From: Petrosia ficiformis
Taxonomy: Eukaryota > Porifera > Demospongiae > Haplosclerida > Petrosiidae
Assembly: GCA_947044365.1 (NCBI GenBank)
Contig: OX345638.1
Span: forward strand, 8,385,701-8,449,700
Reading direction: 5' to 3'
Length of the DNA stretch: 64,000 nt
Each line of letters starts with the position of its first letter. Position 1 is the first letter of the stretch. The notes under the pieces were generated by a model that was not told the origin of the DNA, made no database searches, and saw only the letters and a list, made by a program, of their open reading frames with translations. The position numbers were made by a program, and so were the translations under genes. This document shows, in pieces, positions 1 to 11,640 of this stretch.

Positions 1-54
1 TTTTAGAATGTACCAGCTATTTATCATTTAAAGTGCCTTTGTGACTGCTATGCA

Positions 55-320
55 GAACAATATATATTGAGAAAAATAATTATCCCTATGATTGCTTTGT
101 GGTGAAGCAGATCAGCCTATTATAATTATTATTTTGACTATCTACTCTCCTTATCTTTTAAAGGATCTTGTAAAACTTTAGCAATATATTTCAGGTAGAA
201 TTGCTATTAGTTCCAGTTTCTACGTATGACAAGCAGCTTTCTTTCTTCCTGCTGGTCTGTAGAGCTTGAGCATGCATTCTATTTCGTGCCACACCCATGA
301 CTGGCCAACACCACTATCTT
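55..320. repeat. dispersed repeat, diverged copy
   Basis: Segments here resemble 35920-36160 (the TTATTTTGATTATCTACTC block and the block ending in GTGCCACACCCAT) and 40600-40670, which is a CpG-rich version of the same sequence (GCGCCACGCCCATTAATT). The CpG sites are lost here and kept at 40.6 kb, as expected for an older methylated copy. No coding potential seen. Confidence 0.4.
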
Positions 321-352
321 GTATATAATAAGATAGTTTATAGCCAAGGAGC

Positions 353-926
353 TCACAGGAAGCTATCATTATCAATTCCCAATACTAGATAAAGCACAAA
401 ACCAAGAATAAATGAGAAACCAAGTACTAGTGCAGGAGATATTGGAATACTTGCAATTTCAGCCTGAAATTAATGAGAATTAATGAATAATAAACAAACA
501 AATACATAAACACACAAACATACATACATACATACATATATACATACATACATACATACATACATACATACATACATACATACATACATACATACATACA
601 TACATACATACATACATACATACATACATACATACATACATACATTGTTACATACATACATACATATGTAGTTACATACGTACATACATACAGTATATTT
701 GCCTAAGTTTTTTAGGACGTTTCGACCCGAAGATCTTCGTCATCAATAATGAAGAAACTACAAATACATTCACTTATATACTATCTAACATGCATGCATT
801 ATAAGTGTGTGCACACATGACATTATAACTAAAGCATGCATTTCTTCCTCTGGTCCACCTGTCAAAAAAGGAGACGCTTGATCGCTTACTATCATTACAT
901 ACATACATATATACATACACACATCC

Positions 927-966
<40 letters not shown>

Positions 967-1537
967 GTACATACATAGTTACATATGTACATGCACACAC
1001 ACAGTACATAGTGCATAGTACATAAATACATACAGCAAACCCTACATAAGTATGTATATAGTCGTGGCCAGAGCAAAAGAAAAACACAAAGAAGTGATGC
1101 TTATATAGGGTTGTTATGTGGAAGTGGTTACTTTAATTTCGTTTCTAAGGTACCATCCCCATCTTGTTCCTGTGCCTTTTCGGTTTTGATATCCCTACAT
1201 ACTATTCCATTTTAAAAAATTATGACAGGTCAGATATGAAACACACTTGTATGAAAGGTAGTAAAAATATTGCAGTCCATTGAATAACTGCGAGAACACC
1301 TGTTACTGCAATCAATGGAAGATCTGCATCATTCATCAGTTCTTCAAAACCATAAATAGCTTGAAGAAGAGAAAGAGGAGGAGGAGGAGAAGAAAAAAAC
1401 GAGAGGTTGAGATGTGAAGAATAGTTTGGTTCAAAAGTCACTTACAATTAAAACAGGAAAGAAGTAATATAAATAACATGATGGAAGTTGCTCTAGCCAT
1501 GTGACTATTCAGTTTACTTGAGAATTGACGAGCATCA
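353..1537 (-). CDS. 3' exons of a multi-pass membrane protein, family not identified
   Basis: Three minus-strand exons join with matching phases. Exon 1537-1446 opens after an AG acceptor, reads DARQFSSKLNSHMARATSIM and then a hydrophobic helix, and ends at a GTAAGT donor in phase 1. Exon 1359-1247 follows a long polypyrimidine tract, carries a second helix around AVTGVLAVIQW, and ends in phase 0. Exon 463-353 follows TTTCAG, carries a third helix (ALVLGFSFILGFVLYLVLG) and ends at TGA. The spliced tail has about 97 residues with three membrane segments. The first exon is duplicated almost exactly at 25706-25797, next to a further membrane exon. The 5' end is not resolved. The pattern recalls sponge 7TM, gustatory-receptor-like proteins, but that is only an impression. 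The introns hold (TATG)n satellites. Confidence 0.45.
517..691. repeat. (TACA)n / (TATG)n microsatellite
   Basis: Tetranucleotide run, nearly perfect over about 130 bp. It lies in an intron of the minus-strand membrane gene. The open frames it creates on the minus strand are repeat artefacts. Confidence 0.95.
893..975. repeat. (TACA)n microsatellite
   Basis: A second tetranucleotide run in the same intron of the minus-strand membrane gene, interrupted by CACA units. Confidence 0.9.
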
Positions 1538-1559
1538 CTAATCTCCTATGTATGTATGT

Positions 1560-3740
1560 ATCACTGTGAAAAAAGCTGCCAACATATAAGCATAACATTA
1601 TTCCTTAGTTTTTATTGTGTTATAAGATATCTTTTTTTTTTGTTAAGTATAAGGTGGTTATAATGGCTTTTCATTAGTATTAGTGAGAGTATTCATGTAT
1701 TATATTACTGAGCTTATATATTCTTTATGAACATATAAGTAAGATATATGATATAATCTCTTTCCTATACTTAGCTGCAGGTTTCTGTATTTTCAAATGC
1801 ATGCAAAAGCAGATATAGACTCTAATATGAAAACAGTTCTAGTGCACATGTGTATGTGCATATATATGTGTATAAAAGATTGTTAATGTTACAATAATTA
1901 CATTAAAATTTGCTCAACTATTATTAACATTCATCATTACAGTTCTGATTACAAAAAAAAAAATTCAAACAATTTATCAGAATTAATACTAATAGTTAAT
2001 ACAAATAAGTAATGCAATTATTTACGTGAGATTCCCATATTTCATGAGAGGAAATGCAACACACACACGGTCCATACCATAGTCGAATGAAAGATATGTA
2101 GGTGAAGAGATAGCACAACGACACATAATTCTACTAATTGGCATAAAAACTGAACAGGATTCATTATCAAATACAGTAGAACAAAATACAATGGAGAAAT
2201 GAAGGTAATACCTGCGAGGATGATCAGCATATTAATGTACACAAGCCAGAATATGGACTTTAGTGGTAGAGGACATGCTTAGAGATAACACAATAACGCT
2301 GCGTTCTATAAATGACACTATTCGTCCTATTCGAATATGTGCTGTAGATTGAGTGTCAATTCCTGACACATTTAACTCTTTTGTATGCTGTTTGATGACC
2401 TTAACAATCACCCAGGCTTTGACAACAATTCTTGAGCTTTAAATTCCTGTTGTCTATGCAAGATGGAGCCTTCGTTACTTAAACAAACTTTTACACACAA
2501 TTCCTTGCTGGATAACAGGTAAACCTATTATCAGAGGTTCTCAGAAACCTCATTAGTGTACGTACATTTCTGCAATTGCAGTAGACTTTTGTGACCGAGA
2601 ATTGCTTGAAATATACTCTTCACAATTAATAATATTTTTTGTATTCACTGTATGAGCGCAACATCTTAACTATCCTCATTGTTGGATACAAGCAGCTGCA
2701 TGTACATTTCATTCAAGTAAAAGAATTCAGTATCAGTCAAGTACTTCTCTCTAAGAGATGGAGCTACATGTAGGTGCTGATATTCTTTTTTTTTGCAAGA
2801 ATGATAAGTCTAGAGTCTCGACAGAAAACAGGTACTAGGGAGTGGGCAGATGCGACTCCAATCACTTTCAAAATACAATATAATATAATATGAGTAAATT
2901 TGGATGTAGCTAATACCAACCTTCTAATCACCTTTATACTCTCCTGGAATTGATAAAACGTATATAAAATCTCCGTTTTCTTATTTGCATGAACTACAAA
3001 ACCACGAAAGCCACGCCCACCATACATGGCTTGCACCAAGTACAACGTATTTTGAGAAAATGTACATAGCTGTTTTCTGCAAATTCATGTTACTTTTATA
3101 GTTACAAGAGGCTGAAGAAAGCTGAATTTTGTAGCTTTTCAGTGAAACCATAAAATCTACCTTTCTAGGCACTATATATCAAACTCCGATCTTTCTCAGA
3201 GAGCAACTACAGTTACCCTGCCAGGGTTTCCCCACCCACCGTCCCCTCCACCACCCGAAGGGTGTGTTTAGCTTTGTTTCTGAAAATGAACTAACTACGT
3301 ATCAGTGAAAACATTTAGGCCCAATAATTATACCTCTGGGTGGGTGTGGCTTCCTAAAGATACAGAATTGAACCAGATTGTATATATGCAGCAAGAAGCT
3401 GGCAAGACTAGAAACCGATTGGAGTTTCAGCTACCCCTCCCCCTAGTACAACCTTAAGGACTCTAAGTCAATATCAGGTACAAGTTCCAGCAGCAGTCCA
3501 GCTATAGGATTGTACGTGACCCCTACTGCAATGCAAGTATGTAATTTCATGTAATGATTTACTTGTTATAAGTTTTACTATCATTGCACAGCAAAATACA
3601 AAGAGTACACAACTCCTTTGATGATGATACTGAAACAACTAAGAGCACAAGAGCCGTGTGTTAATTGTTTGTGACTTTGTGTAAATTCTTTAGTTTTTGT
3701 ATTATGGTAGGGGTGCATCATGGATCACTAAATTGATTAT
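1560..3740. other. stretch with no supported gene
   Basis: AT-rich sequence. Apart from the possible exon at 2212-2279, the only hint of coding is a minus-strand open frame near 3045-2764 with a hydrophobic stretch and an IK/GTGATT donor-like end. It lacks a resolvable start and frame linkage, so no gene is called. Confidence 0.5.
2212..2279 (-). CDS. possible membrane-segment exon
   Basis: The minus strand is open with a hydrophobic run around KSIFWLVYINMLIILA and stops at a GCAG/GTATTA splice-donor-like junction. It could be an upstream exon of the membrane protein at 353-1537. The acceptor side and frame linkage are not resolved, so this is tentative. Confidence 0.2.
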
Positions 3741-3747
3741 TGAGATG

Positions 3748-3838
3748 TAAGTATGTATGTATGTATGTATTTATGTATGTATGTGTGTATGTATGTATGT
3801 ATGTATGTATGTACGTGTATGTAACTACATGTGTATGT
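3748..3838. repeat. (TATG)n satellite, paralogous empty site of the MULE insertion
   Basis: The (TATG)n run leads into a CTACATGTG 9-mer present once at 3825-3833. The same flanks surround the MULE at 6864-9664, where this 9-mer is duplicated. This block, and the adaptin exon after it, is therefore the uninterrupted paralogue of the MULE target. Confidence 0.8.
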
Positions 3839-4258
3839 ATACATGTAATTATGTATGCATGTACTTGTATATGCATGTACTTGTGTATTCATGTACTTGT
3901 GTATTCATGTACGTGTATGTATGTAACAATGTACATGTACATGTTCATATACTTGTGTATGTATGTACATGTATGTATATATGTAACTGTGTACATGTAT
4001 TTACATATACGCACATTATTCTCCTAGTCCAAAATGGCATATTGATACAGTATTGAACATGTTGATAAAGGTACTAATGATAGTATTCATTATACTATTA
4101 TAATTGTATTGTGTATTATTCAGGCTGGTTCCCATGTTTGAGAGGATCTGGTATCGACCATTGTTGTTATGATATCAGAAGCTGAAGATCTTCTTGGATA
4201 TTTGGTTCCGAAACTATTTTTAGCTTTAAGAGACGATATCAGTCAAGTTAGTGGATGT

Positions 4259-4263
4259 CATTC

Positions 4264-4306
<43 letters not shown>

Positions 4307-4437
4307 AGCTATACTTCTATTTATCTATCCATCTATCCATTTATTGGGCTCACCGCGCCTACGCGTGGGTGAGTCTTTAGCACTTTGGTTGTCATTCTGT
4401 CATTCATTCATTCTGTCTGTCTGTCTGTCTGTCTGTC
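4259..4437. repeat. (CTAT)n and (TCTG)n microsatellites
   Basis: CTAT units at 4259-4335 and TCTG units at 4404-4437. Between them lies a GC-richer block at 4342-4376 with short inverted ends (CTCACC and GGTGAG), possibly the end of a small mobile element. Confidence 0.85.
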
Positions 4438-4452
4438 CCCACTTTTTTAATG

Positions 4453-4841
4453 TAAGCGTCAATTTAAAGACTTGATAGAGTAGAGAAAGAAGTTTCTCAA
4501 AATCGTATTGAAAAGAAATTTGCCACAGACATTGTTTTAGCAAGTTATTCATTCCTTCCTTCCCAACTTTTTTTACTTTGAACAGTTATAACTTCAAAGG
4601 CATACCTCCCACAGCCACCAAACTTTCAGATCTGTTCAAAAACATGGTCTTCTATTGCTCTGTTGTTTTTATAACGAAGTAAACTGTATGAAAAGTTACT
4701 TAGAATGGAAAATGCTAAACTCACTACACATCCTAGCCAGATGCTTTAAGCGTCAATTTAAAGACTTGATAGAGTAGAGAAAGAAGTTTATCAAAATCGT
4801 ATTGAAAAGAGATTTGCCACAGACATTGTTTTAGCAAGTTA
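4453..4841. repeat. pair of 95-bp direct repeats
   Basis: 4453-4547 and 4747-4841 start with TAAGCGTCAATTTAAAGACT and differ at only a few positions. They lie between two adaptin exons. No open frame explains them. The rest of 4842-5400 shows nothing recognisable. Confidence 0.85.
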
Positions 4842-5693
4842 CAGACTCATACATTCTATCTCTCCAGTTTCTGCCATTTACTTGCAATAACCCATACCCT
4901 CAGCCACACCCAATGTGATCACGTACCTTCCTTTCTGCTATTATTGTGACTTTCAAATTACATATATTTGAACTTTAAGTTCAAAATGTTTTTGCTCATT
5001 GTAGTTGTAACAATGTACAATTCATTATAGGATAATTATCATTAATAACTGACAGTTGTGGCATAGATATTTTGGTAATGAATGAGGTAATGAATATTTG
5101 TTGGAAGAGTATATTATGTAATTTGACTGTCAGCAATATAGTAGTGCAAAGCAGTATAGCTGATGGAGAATCATTCTTAGTCATCTTCCATGTGTTTTTA
5201 TATTTATCAGAAATAATCTTAGCCAGTCTAGCCACAAAAAACTTTCTCAACCAACTTTCAACTTTATATAAACAACAAATTCATATTTAAGCTTGTTACT
5301 TTCTCTCTTGCATCTCATTTATCTAATTGTTGCAATTGCAACCTATCCGGAAGCTACAGCAGCGAGGCCACACACCAAAGGTGCTTCATCTGTCTATCTG
5401 TTAGCCAGCAACCTCTTTGTCAAGTTGGAGTTTGGTGTATTGGGGAATATGGTGATCTTCTGATCACTGGACAAGTTGAAGATAAGGAACATATTCAGGT
5501 AGTTAGTGATAATAGTGTAATATGTGATAGTATGAGTGTGTATGATGTAGGTGACAGAAAATGAAGTGTTAGATGTGCTAGAGAAGGTACTTGCCACTCC
5601 ACAATCCTCACAAATTACTAAAGATTATGCAGTTAATGCTATCATGAAACTATCCATTAGGTGAGATCTGGACTGATTTTAGAATTCCTGTGT

Positions 5694-5835
5694 ATGTCTA
5701 TCTATCTATCTATTTATCTATCTATCTATTCATCTGTCTATCTATTTATCTATCTATTCATCTGTCTGTCTGCCTGCCTGTCCGTCCATCCATATTACAT
5801 ATAATTATAATAATAATAATTATTATTATTATTAT
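5694..5835. repeat. (CTAT)n/(CTGT)n then (ATA)n microsatellite
   Basis: Simple repeats fill the gap between adaptin exons 5551-5660 and 5853-6108, exactly where the exons for the C-terminal trunk of gamma-adaptin should be. They may mark the deletion. Confidence 0.85.
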
Positions 5836-6106
5836 ATCATTTATGCTTACAGGGGTGGTATATTTGAGCGTATGCCTACAATGTCAAGTAAGAAAGACAG
5901 TGAAGGGTTGGCTAATGATTCCGCTCTTGTTGGTGGTGGAGAAGGTAGAAGAGATCCTCAACCCACAATTACTATCAAACCTAAAGAAACCCAGGAGAAA
6001 TCTTTATTAGATCTCCTCGAAAATGATTTGTGCACCCACCCGTTCCCATGACAACCGGAGTTGGAAATCTGCTTGATTTCTTAGAGAGCACTCCAACCAC
6101 ATCAAC

Positions 6107-6140
<34 letters not shown>

Positions 6141-6689
6141 ATCTTATAATCATTTCAGTTCCATCGACTACATCAAGTAATCATGGATTTTCTTAATGAA
6201 CCTACTGACCAGCCATTAACCACACCCACTACTGGGGGTAATCACATGATTATCGACTATTATTATATTAATTTTTCCGGACGTCCCAAGTATTGCAGCT
6301 TTTAAGAAAAATGGGTTGAAAATAGATTTTAGTTTTCAACGTACCAATACTAATATTAGTATCAATGTATTTGCTAGCAACAATACCTCATTACCTATGA
6401 GTGATTTTATATTTCGAGCTGCTGTACCCAAAGTAAATAGTCACTATGCTACCTTTCATCTCTTCATCTTTGTCTCTCTCTTCAGTAATTTGGAATCCAG
6501 ATGTTACTTCCCAGTGGTAGTGTAATACCACCCAGTAATACTGGATTGGTTGTCTATATCAATAATCTACAAATGGTATATATCATAATTATGTAATAAG
6601 TAATACTTTATTTGTTTGTCCATTCATCCACACATTGGTACATTGGTACATTGGTACATACATATTTATATTACATATTGGTACGTACA

Positions 6690-6850
6690 TGCATACATAC
6701 ATACACACGCACATACATACATACATACATACATACGTACATACATACATACATACCTACATACATACTATGTATGTATGTATGTATTTTATGTATTTAT
6801 GTATATATGTATATATGCATGTATGTATCCATGTATGTATGTACGTGTAT
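6690..6850. repeat. (TACA)n followed by (TATG)n microsatellite
   Basis: The satellite directly precedes the left end of the MULE. It matches 3748-3820, which places the transposon inside a tandemly duplicated satellite-plus-adaptin-exon block. Confidence 0.9.
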
Positions 6851-6863
6851 GTAACTACATGTG

Positions 6864-9664
6864 GGCCTAATGTAAAAAGCGGACTGTTCTCGTGGACTGA
6901 CAGAGTCGCGGACTGCAGTCACTCCCAGGCGTGGCCCCACCCCAGATCAATCCCACTAACCACAAAGATACAATTAATTCTTATTATTTTTCAATTTTTA
7001 AAATTAACCCAAATTTAAACATGTAAATCCTGCTGTTCAATTGAGAAGAAAATCCAGTGTTTCTTGTAGTAGCTTCTTGTGGGAGTCTTCTAAGTTGACA
7101 TCCTCTGAACATACTAATTGTGATGGAGAAAATTTGGATGCTTTTTCAGGATACAACTTTTATTTACATGATAATAACAATTCCCTTCCTTAGAAGACTG
7201 AAGACCACTATGTGGGTTTGTGAATACAATCTGTTCCTTGTGAGAAATGCAGATATCTTTTGGTGGTTTCAACACTTTACCATTTGAGCCTTTCATGTAC
7301 GTACCTTTACATCCTGTGCATATCTTTATACGGCCGTTGAGAAACTTGATGATAAAAGGCTCAACCAATGGAAAAGTTGAAGTAGGAGTCAGTGGCATTG
7401 GCTCCCAAGCATTTGAATAGGATGATACGCCTGATGAAAATGTGGGATATGATGGCTGATGAAAATACCATGGTGGTGCATATTCACTGAAGGGATATCT
7501 GTAGTTGAAGGAATTAGTAGAGTAATTAGATGGTCCTGGTGGGAGTGGACAGTATGGATAACATTTATACAAGTAGCTGCTTGCATTGGTACTGCTATAT
7601 GATTCTCCAGCATGAAATGGTGGCACTGATTCCACTGTGTCAACACATGCACCATCGTTTATGGTGGATAATTTGGGCAGGGCACATCTTTTCGGTTTTC
7701 TTCCACCTTTCTACTCTTTGTTGCCTTTTGTTTTGCAGCCTTGTTTCCTTTTCTACCAGCAGTACCACGTGGAAGACCATTCATGGAAACTCGAGTAAAG
7801 TTTGGGGTTACTCGTTTATGACCAGCTGGTGTTTTAACAAAGTGGCTGTAAGTGTCCAAGTACTGTTTGAGTAAATTGTTATCTGCTGCAGCTGCAATAC
7901 TGTGTGAACACAAATGGTGCTCACTAAAGCCTGGACAATTTTCATCACATTCAAACAGACTTGGATATTTTTCATTAGTTGCTACAAAATGAGCCCTTTT
8001 GGACGAATGACTTGCTATGACACGTGCTTAGAATCAGAGCTTGGTGCTTGGGCAACTTTCCCTTCGTTTAAAAGTTCCAACGACTTTGCCCACACTTGCC
8101 GTGGGCAACAGCTAGTGCTTCCTCACCGTCTGTGCCAAAAGCCAAAATATGATCCAAGCTAGGAGCAAATCGAATCAAACTTGAAATGAAAAAGTGGTAT
8201 GTTTCAAATAGTTTCCGTTGGTGCACTAGAATTGGCCCCAACATGATTGGGGATTCTCCTGTTCGTCGATCGTTGATCAATACGTGGCGATATACAATGC
8301 AAGTAACACTAAAATCCCCTAATGAAAACGTTGGATCAACTGAAACTATTGAAAACAAACTTGCATTTGTGGTGAACCGTTCTAAATCCTTCAACTGCTG
8401 ATCTGTTGTTAAAATGCACATTGGCACTGTCACTGTTCTAACAAAACTGTCACCACACAACTTACTCTGTTGCATGACCATTAATAATGGGTCATTCAAC
8501 CCTTTTTTGCTACACAGTAGAACCTGAAACCCCACACTACGCCGAATGTTTGACACTTGTTGCCTGTTGTGAGGTAGTTGACTAAGGCTAGCAGCTTTCA
8601 TAATCCCTCCTTTATCACTGTAAACCATTTGTATAGCAGCTTTAGGTGAAGAACTCTCTCCTTGAGCTTTCAAGGCTGCTAATGAACTTGAGTGTGTTCG
8701 ACAGAATGGCTCAACTTTACATTTAGCATTCCCATGTGATCTAATTTTAACAGGATGCTCATCACCATCTTTAAACCAGTATTGCACTAAACATCGAGAT
8801 TCAGAAATATGACATTTACCTTCTACAAATGCTATCATCCGGTGCAAATCAGGGTCGGTACTATGAACATGATATTGCCGTCGAATGCTCACATTAGAAC
8901 TGTTGTCATTGCATGTCACAATTGAGCAAATATCATCTAATATTTCAACATTTAACTTCAGCACTCTTGAACCAGTGCAAACCCATGTTCCTAAGTCAAC
9001 TGCTCGAACATCATCAACTTAGATAAATTCACAACAAAGGCGACATTGTTTTCAACCAAAGTTGGATGATCATCACAAAGGTATTGCTTATCAAACTTTG
9101 GATCAAGAAGAATATGAACTATCTGCTCTTTTTTGTATCCTTTCTTGGGATAAGCATAAACAGGTAACAAGTGGTTGCCATGATAATAATGAATATCATC
9201 AATCCTGAAAAAAGACATTAACAATGATGTGACTTATGAAAATTATGGTCAATATTTTATTATTAATTTTACCAGTTGTTATTACACATAAACATGAACA
9301 TATGGTGTATTAAATTGCATGTAGGTTGGCTTCCTTATTCAACAAGTTTGGAGAAAAGTTCACAATCTCAGATAGCTATATATTATATGTATCAGCACTT
9401 ACTCGTAATTATCCCATGACTCTTTTTTTACTTCTGAAGGCAGTAAGGCCAGTGATTATTCCCTCATCGCCATCCATTGTAAGATCAACAAAATTCTTGT
9501 CTTCATCGTCACTGAAAGTTAAATCAACTACATCCATTACGCAGCAGCCTCTCGAGTATTGAAAACGTGTTCAGACGAGCATGCGCAGTCTGATCACGCG
9601 TGGGCGTAACCGCAGTCCGTGAGTTCGTGAGTCCGCGAGTCCAGTCCGCTTTTTACATTAGGCC
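6864..9664 (-). mobile_element. Mutator-like (MULE) DNA transposon, complete ends, dead ORF
   Basis: The element is 2801 bp. Its first 23 bases (6864-6886) are the exact reverse complement of its last 23 (9642-9664), and the inverted repeat continues imperfectly for about 70 bp. The flanking 9-mer CTACATGTG at 6855-6863 and 9665-9673 is a 9-bp target duplication, the length typical of Mutator elements. The paralogous site at 3825-3833 has one copy of the 9-mer with matching flanks, so boundaries are certain to the base. The transposase remains on the minus strand fit the same superfamily. Confidence 0.93.
7114..9224 (-). pseudogene. MULE transposase, frameshifted
   Basis: The minus strand reads as four pieces. 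9224-8991 is an N-terminal part ending near NVAFVVNLSK. 8964-8068 is the core, with FSIVSVDPTFSLGDF (first catalytic Asp), then MLGPILVHQRK and HILAFGTDGEEAL (second Asp), the motif spacing I associate with metazoan MULE transposases. Around 7960-7900 a CDENC..HHLCSH pattern resembles a SWIM-type zinc finger, followed by the basic GLPRGTAGRKGNK. 7635-7114 is a C-terminal region with CTGCKGTY and a GNCYYHVNKSCI cluster. A one-base shift separates the first two pieces, a TAA follows GKCGQSRWNF, and another stop follows CPNYPP. The third catalytic acidic residue is not placed; the stretch expected to hold it seems deleted. Confidence 0.8.
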
Positions 9665-9972
9665 CTACATGTGTATGTATACATGTAATTATGTATGCAT
9701 GTACTTGTATATGCATGTACTTGTGTATTAATGTACTTGTGGATTCATGTACATGTATGTATGTAACAATGTACATGTACATGTTCGTACTTGTGTAAGT
9801 ATGTACAGTGTACATGTATGTATATATGTAACTGTGTACATGTATTTACATATACGCACATTAGATATTCTCCTAGTCCAAAATGGCATATTGATACAGT
9901 ATTGAACATGTTGATAAAGGTACTAATGATAGTATTTATTGTACTATTATAATTGTATTGTGTATTATTCAG

Positions 9973-10095
9973 GCTGGTTCCCATGTTCGAGAGGATCTGG
10001 TATTGGGCATTGTTGTTATGATATCAGAAGCTGAAGATCTTCATGGATATTTCGTTCAGAAACTATTTTTAGCTTTAAGAGACGATATCAGTCAA
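9973..10095 (+). pseudogene. AP1G1: duplicated gamma-adaptin HEAT exon, intact frame
   Basis: Second copy of the exon at 4124-4246, of identical length (123 nt), with the CAG acceptor and GTTAGT donor preserved. It keeps CGA where the first copy has TGA, so its 41 codons are open. No downstream adaptin exons follow. It lies after the gamma ear and the MULE, so it is an orphan exon left by a tandem duplication. Confidence 0.8.
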
Positions 10096-10140
10096 GTTAG
10101 TGGAGGTACTACGATAAACAAATGAATTCCAAGATGTGTG

Positions 10141-10317
10141 ATGATCAAACCAGAAGCATGGAAGTCTGAAGACGAAAGAAAGGAACCAGACAATGTTTTA
10201 ATAGAGGAAGATGAAGATGTAGAAATGTTAAATGAGGTTGAAAAAGAATCATAGAAATTGGAGTCAGGAGATAGTGAATCCTCTGAACTAGATACAAGTC
10301 AATATATAACTGAGTGA
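10141..10317 (+). pseudogene. acidic ORF relic with one internal stop
   Basis: From ATG 10141 the frame reads MIKPEAWKSEDERKEP, then a very acidic run (EEDEDVEML), a TAG at 10252, and another 20 residues of Ser/Glu-rich sequence to TGA at 10315. The strongly biased composition on both sides of the stop suggests a former acidic protein tail. I do not recognise the family. Confidence 0.25.
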
Positions 10318-10659
10318 ACAGTTGACACTTTTTGCTTCTATTTTGTTTCAATTGTTGAGTTTTAGTATACATATTAATTACAATTCCATTACCATTTAAT
10401 AATTATGATAATTATGTAATAATGATTATAATAATTATAATTAGGATATAAGATAAAATGTGATTGGTATAGAATGCTATAGGAATGGTAATTTAACTCA
10501 TATACAAGCATCATTATAACATGATGATTATACTATACCATTACTCCAGGTACATGTATAAGAACAGAATAAGACATCATTACTTGGTTCAAAAAACTAA
10601 AATATAAGATGCATACAAGATTGTTATAAGTGTACTTATTTTAAAGCTTTACCACAGTG

Positions 10660-10790
10660 TATGTATGGGTGTGTATGTACATGTGTATGTATGTGTGTGT
10701 ATGTATGTATGTATGTATGCATGTATGTACGTATTTATGTATGTATGCATGTATGTATTTAAGTATGTATGTATGTATGTATATTATATA
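10660..10790. repeat. (TATG)n microsatellite
   Basis: Tetranucleotide satellite downstream (minus-strand sense) of the membrane exon at 10794-10980. The paralogous satellite is at 25806-26122. The boundary of the 10.6/25.7-kb duplication falls in it. Confidence 0.9.
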
Positions 10791-10793
10791 CAC

Positions 10794-10980
10794 CTTTATA
10801 GCTTGATCTATTTCCCATTCTTTGTCCTTCACTCTAGTACATATACTTTGTAGATAATATATCATTAATTGACACTGTATGGAGTAGTTAATAACTATTG
10901 TAGTATAGGCCACATCAAGCACAATGAAACCAAGTACTGATATTACTACTTTCACTACACAAGCTACATCATTAGTGTCA
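10794..10980 (-). pseudogene. membrane-protein exon, isolated copy
   Basis: The 187-nt exon on the minus strand lies between TTTTTATAG and AAAG/GTGTAT. It encodes a hydrophobic helix (VVKVVISVLGFIVLDVAY), then VINYSIQCQLMIYYLQSIC and a charged end (KDKEWEIDQAIK). It is nearly identical to 26137-26323. Here the downstream DARQF exon is missing, so this copy is probably a fragment. A one-helix segment followed by a charged loop fits a polytopic receptor. Same unidentified family as 353-1537. Confidence 0.45.
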
Positions 10981-11069
10981 CTATAAAAATAAGAATAATA
11001 TATATATAACAATTTCATTTTTGCTTTTATTCATCTATCCATAATTATTAACACGTCCATCTACGTACA

Positions 11070-11470
11070 TTATCCATCCATCCATCCATCCATCAGTCAT
11101 TTCACCTGCACCTACCTATGCATTCATGCATTCATCATTCATTCATCCGTCTGTCCATCCACATGTCCGTGCATCCATCCATGCATCCATCCATGCATCC
11201 ATCCATGCATCCATCCACCCATCCATTTATCTATCTAAGCATCCATCTATAAAGCACCCATCTGTCTATGCATCTGTTCGTTCGTGCACCCAGCCATCTG
11301 TCTGACAGTCCTTCAATCCCTCCGTCAATTTATCCATCCATCCATCCATTCATGCTTTCATCCATCCATTCATCCATCCACTCATCCATCCATCCATCCA
11401 TTCATTCGTCCATCCATTAACCCATCCATCCATTCATCCATCCATCCATCCATCCATCCATCCATCCATC
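11070..11470. repeat. (CATC)n satellite
   Basis: Degenerate CATC/CCAT repeat. Paralogous to 26370-26713. Both copies are followed by the same roughly 110-bp unique spacer (GATGGGCAAATATT block) and a (GATG)n run. Frames rich in HPSI or WMDG here are artefacts of the repeat. Confidence 0.9.
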
Positions 11471-11640
11471 TGACAGCGATGGGCAAATATTTTCACTATA
11501 CTGACGAGAAATGAATATATTATCCAAATCAGACCGAATATCAACAGAAACCTTTAAAAAGAGGTATACAATAGATGCATAACAGAATATATAAATAGAT
11601 GCATTCATGGATGGATGAATGGATGGATGGATGAATGGAT

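Larger units (their letters stand above)
4124..6575 (+). pseudogene. AP1G1: AP-1 complex gamma-adaptin, decayed copy (HEAT exons, hinge, ear)
   Basis: Exons on the plus strand match AP-1 gamma-adaptin, the large clathrin-adaptor subunit of trans-Golgi and endosomal vesicles. 4124-4246 is a HEAT-repeat exon (MISEAEDL then LALRDDISQ). 5405-5498 has [19 protein letters not shown], close to the family's [19 protein letters not shown]. 5551-5660 has [14 protein letters not shown] and AIMKLSIR. 5853-6108 is hinge with FERMPTM and SLLDLLEND. 6159-6237 is hinge. About 6281-6432 and 6486-6575 are the ear ([33 protein letters not shown]). Decay is clear: an in-frame TGA where the duplicate at 9973 has CGA, about 45 residues missing between IMKLSIR and ERMP, frameshifts in both hinge exons, a lost AG acceptor (CCGG) before the first ear exon, a TAA in frame at the start of the last one, and no C-terminal end or N-terminal half. 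GGA proteins share the ear but not these HEAT exons. Confidence 0.85.

Noticed and set aside
427..1087. Open frames rich in MYVC, HTYI and similar four-residue periods (also at 3.7, 6.6, 10.7 and 25.8 kb)
   Set aside because: They are translations of TATG/TACA tetranucleotide satellites, open in several frames on both strands.
2212..2279. Tetraspanin first transmembrane exon
   Set aside because: The LFWLVYxNxLxxLAG impression is weak; no CCG motif or large extracellular loop cysteines were found nearby.
5072..5290. Plus-strand 72-codon frame between adaptin exons
   Set aside because: No similarity to adaptin, no splice signals, and an equally long overlapping frame on the other strand.
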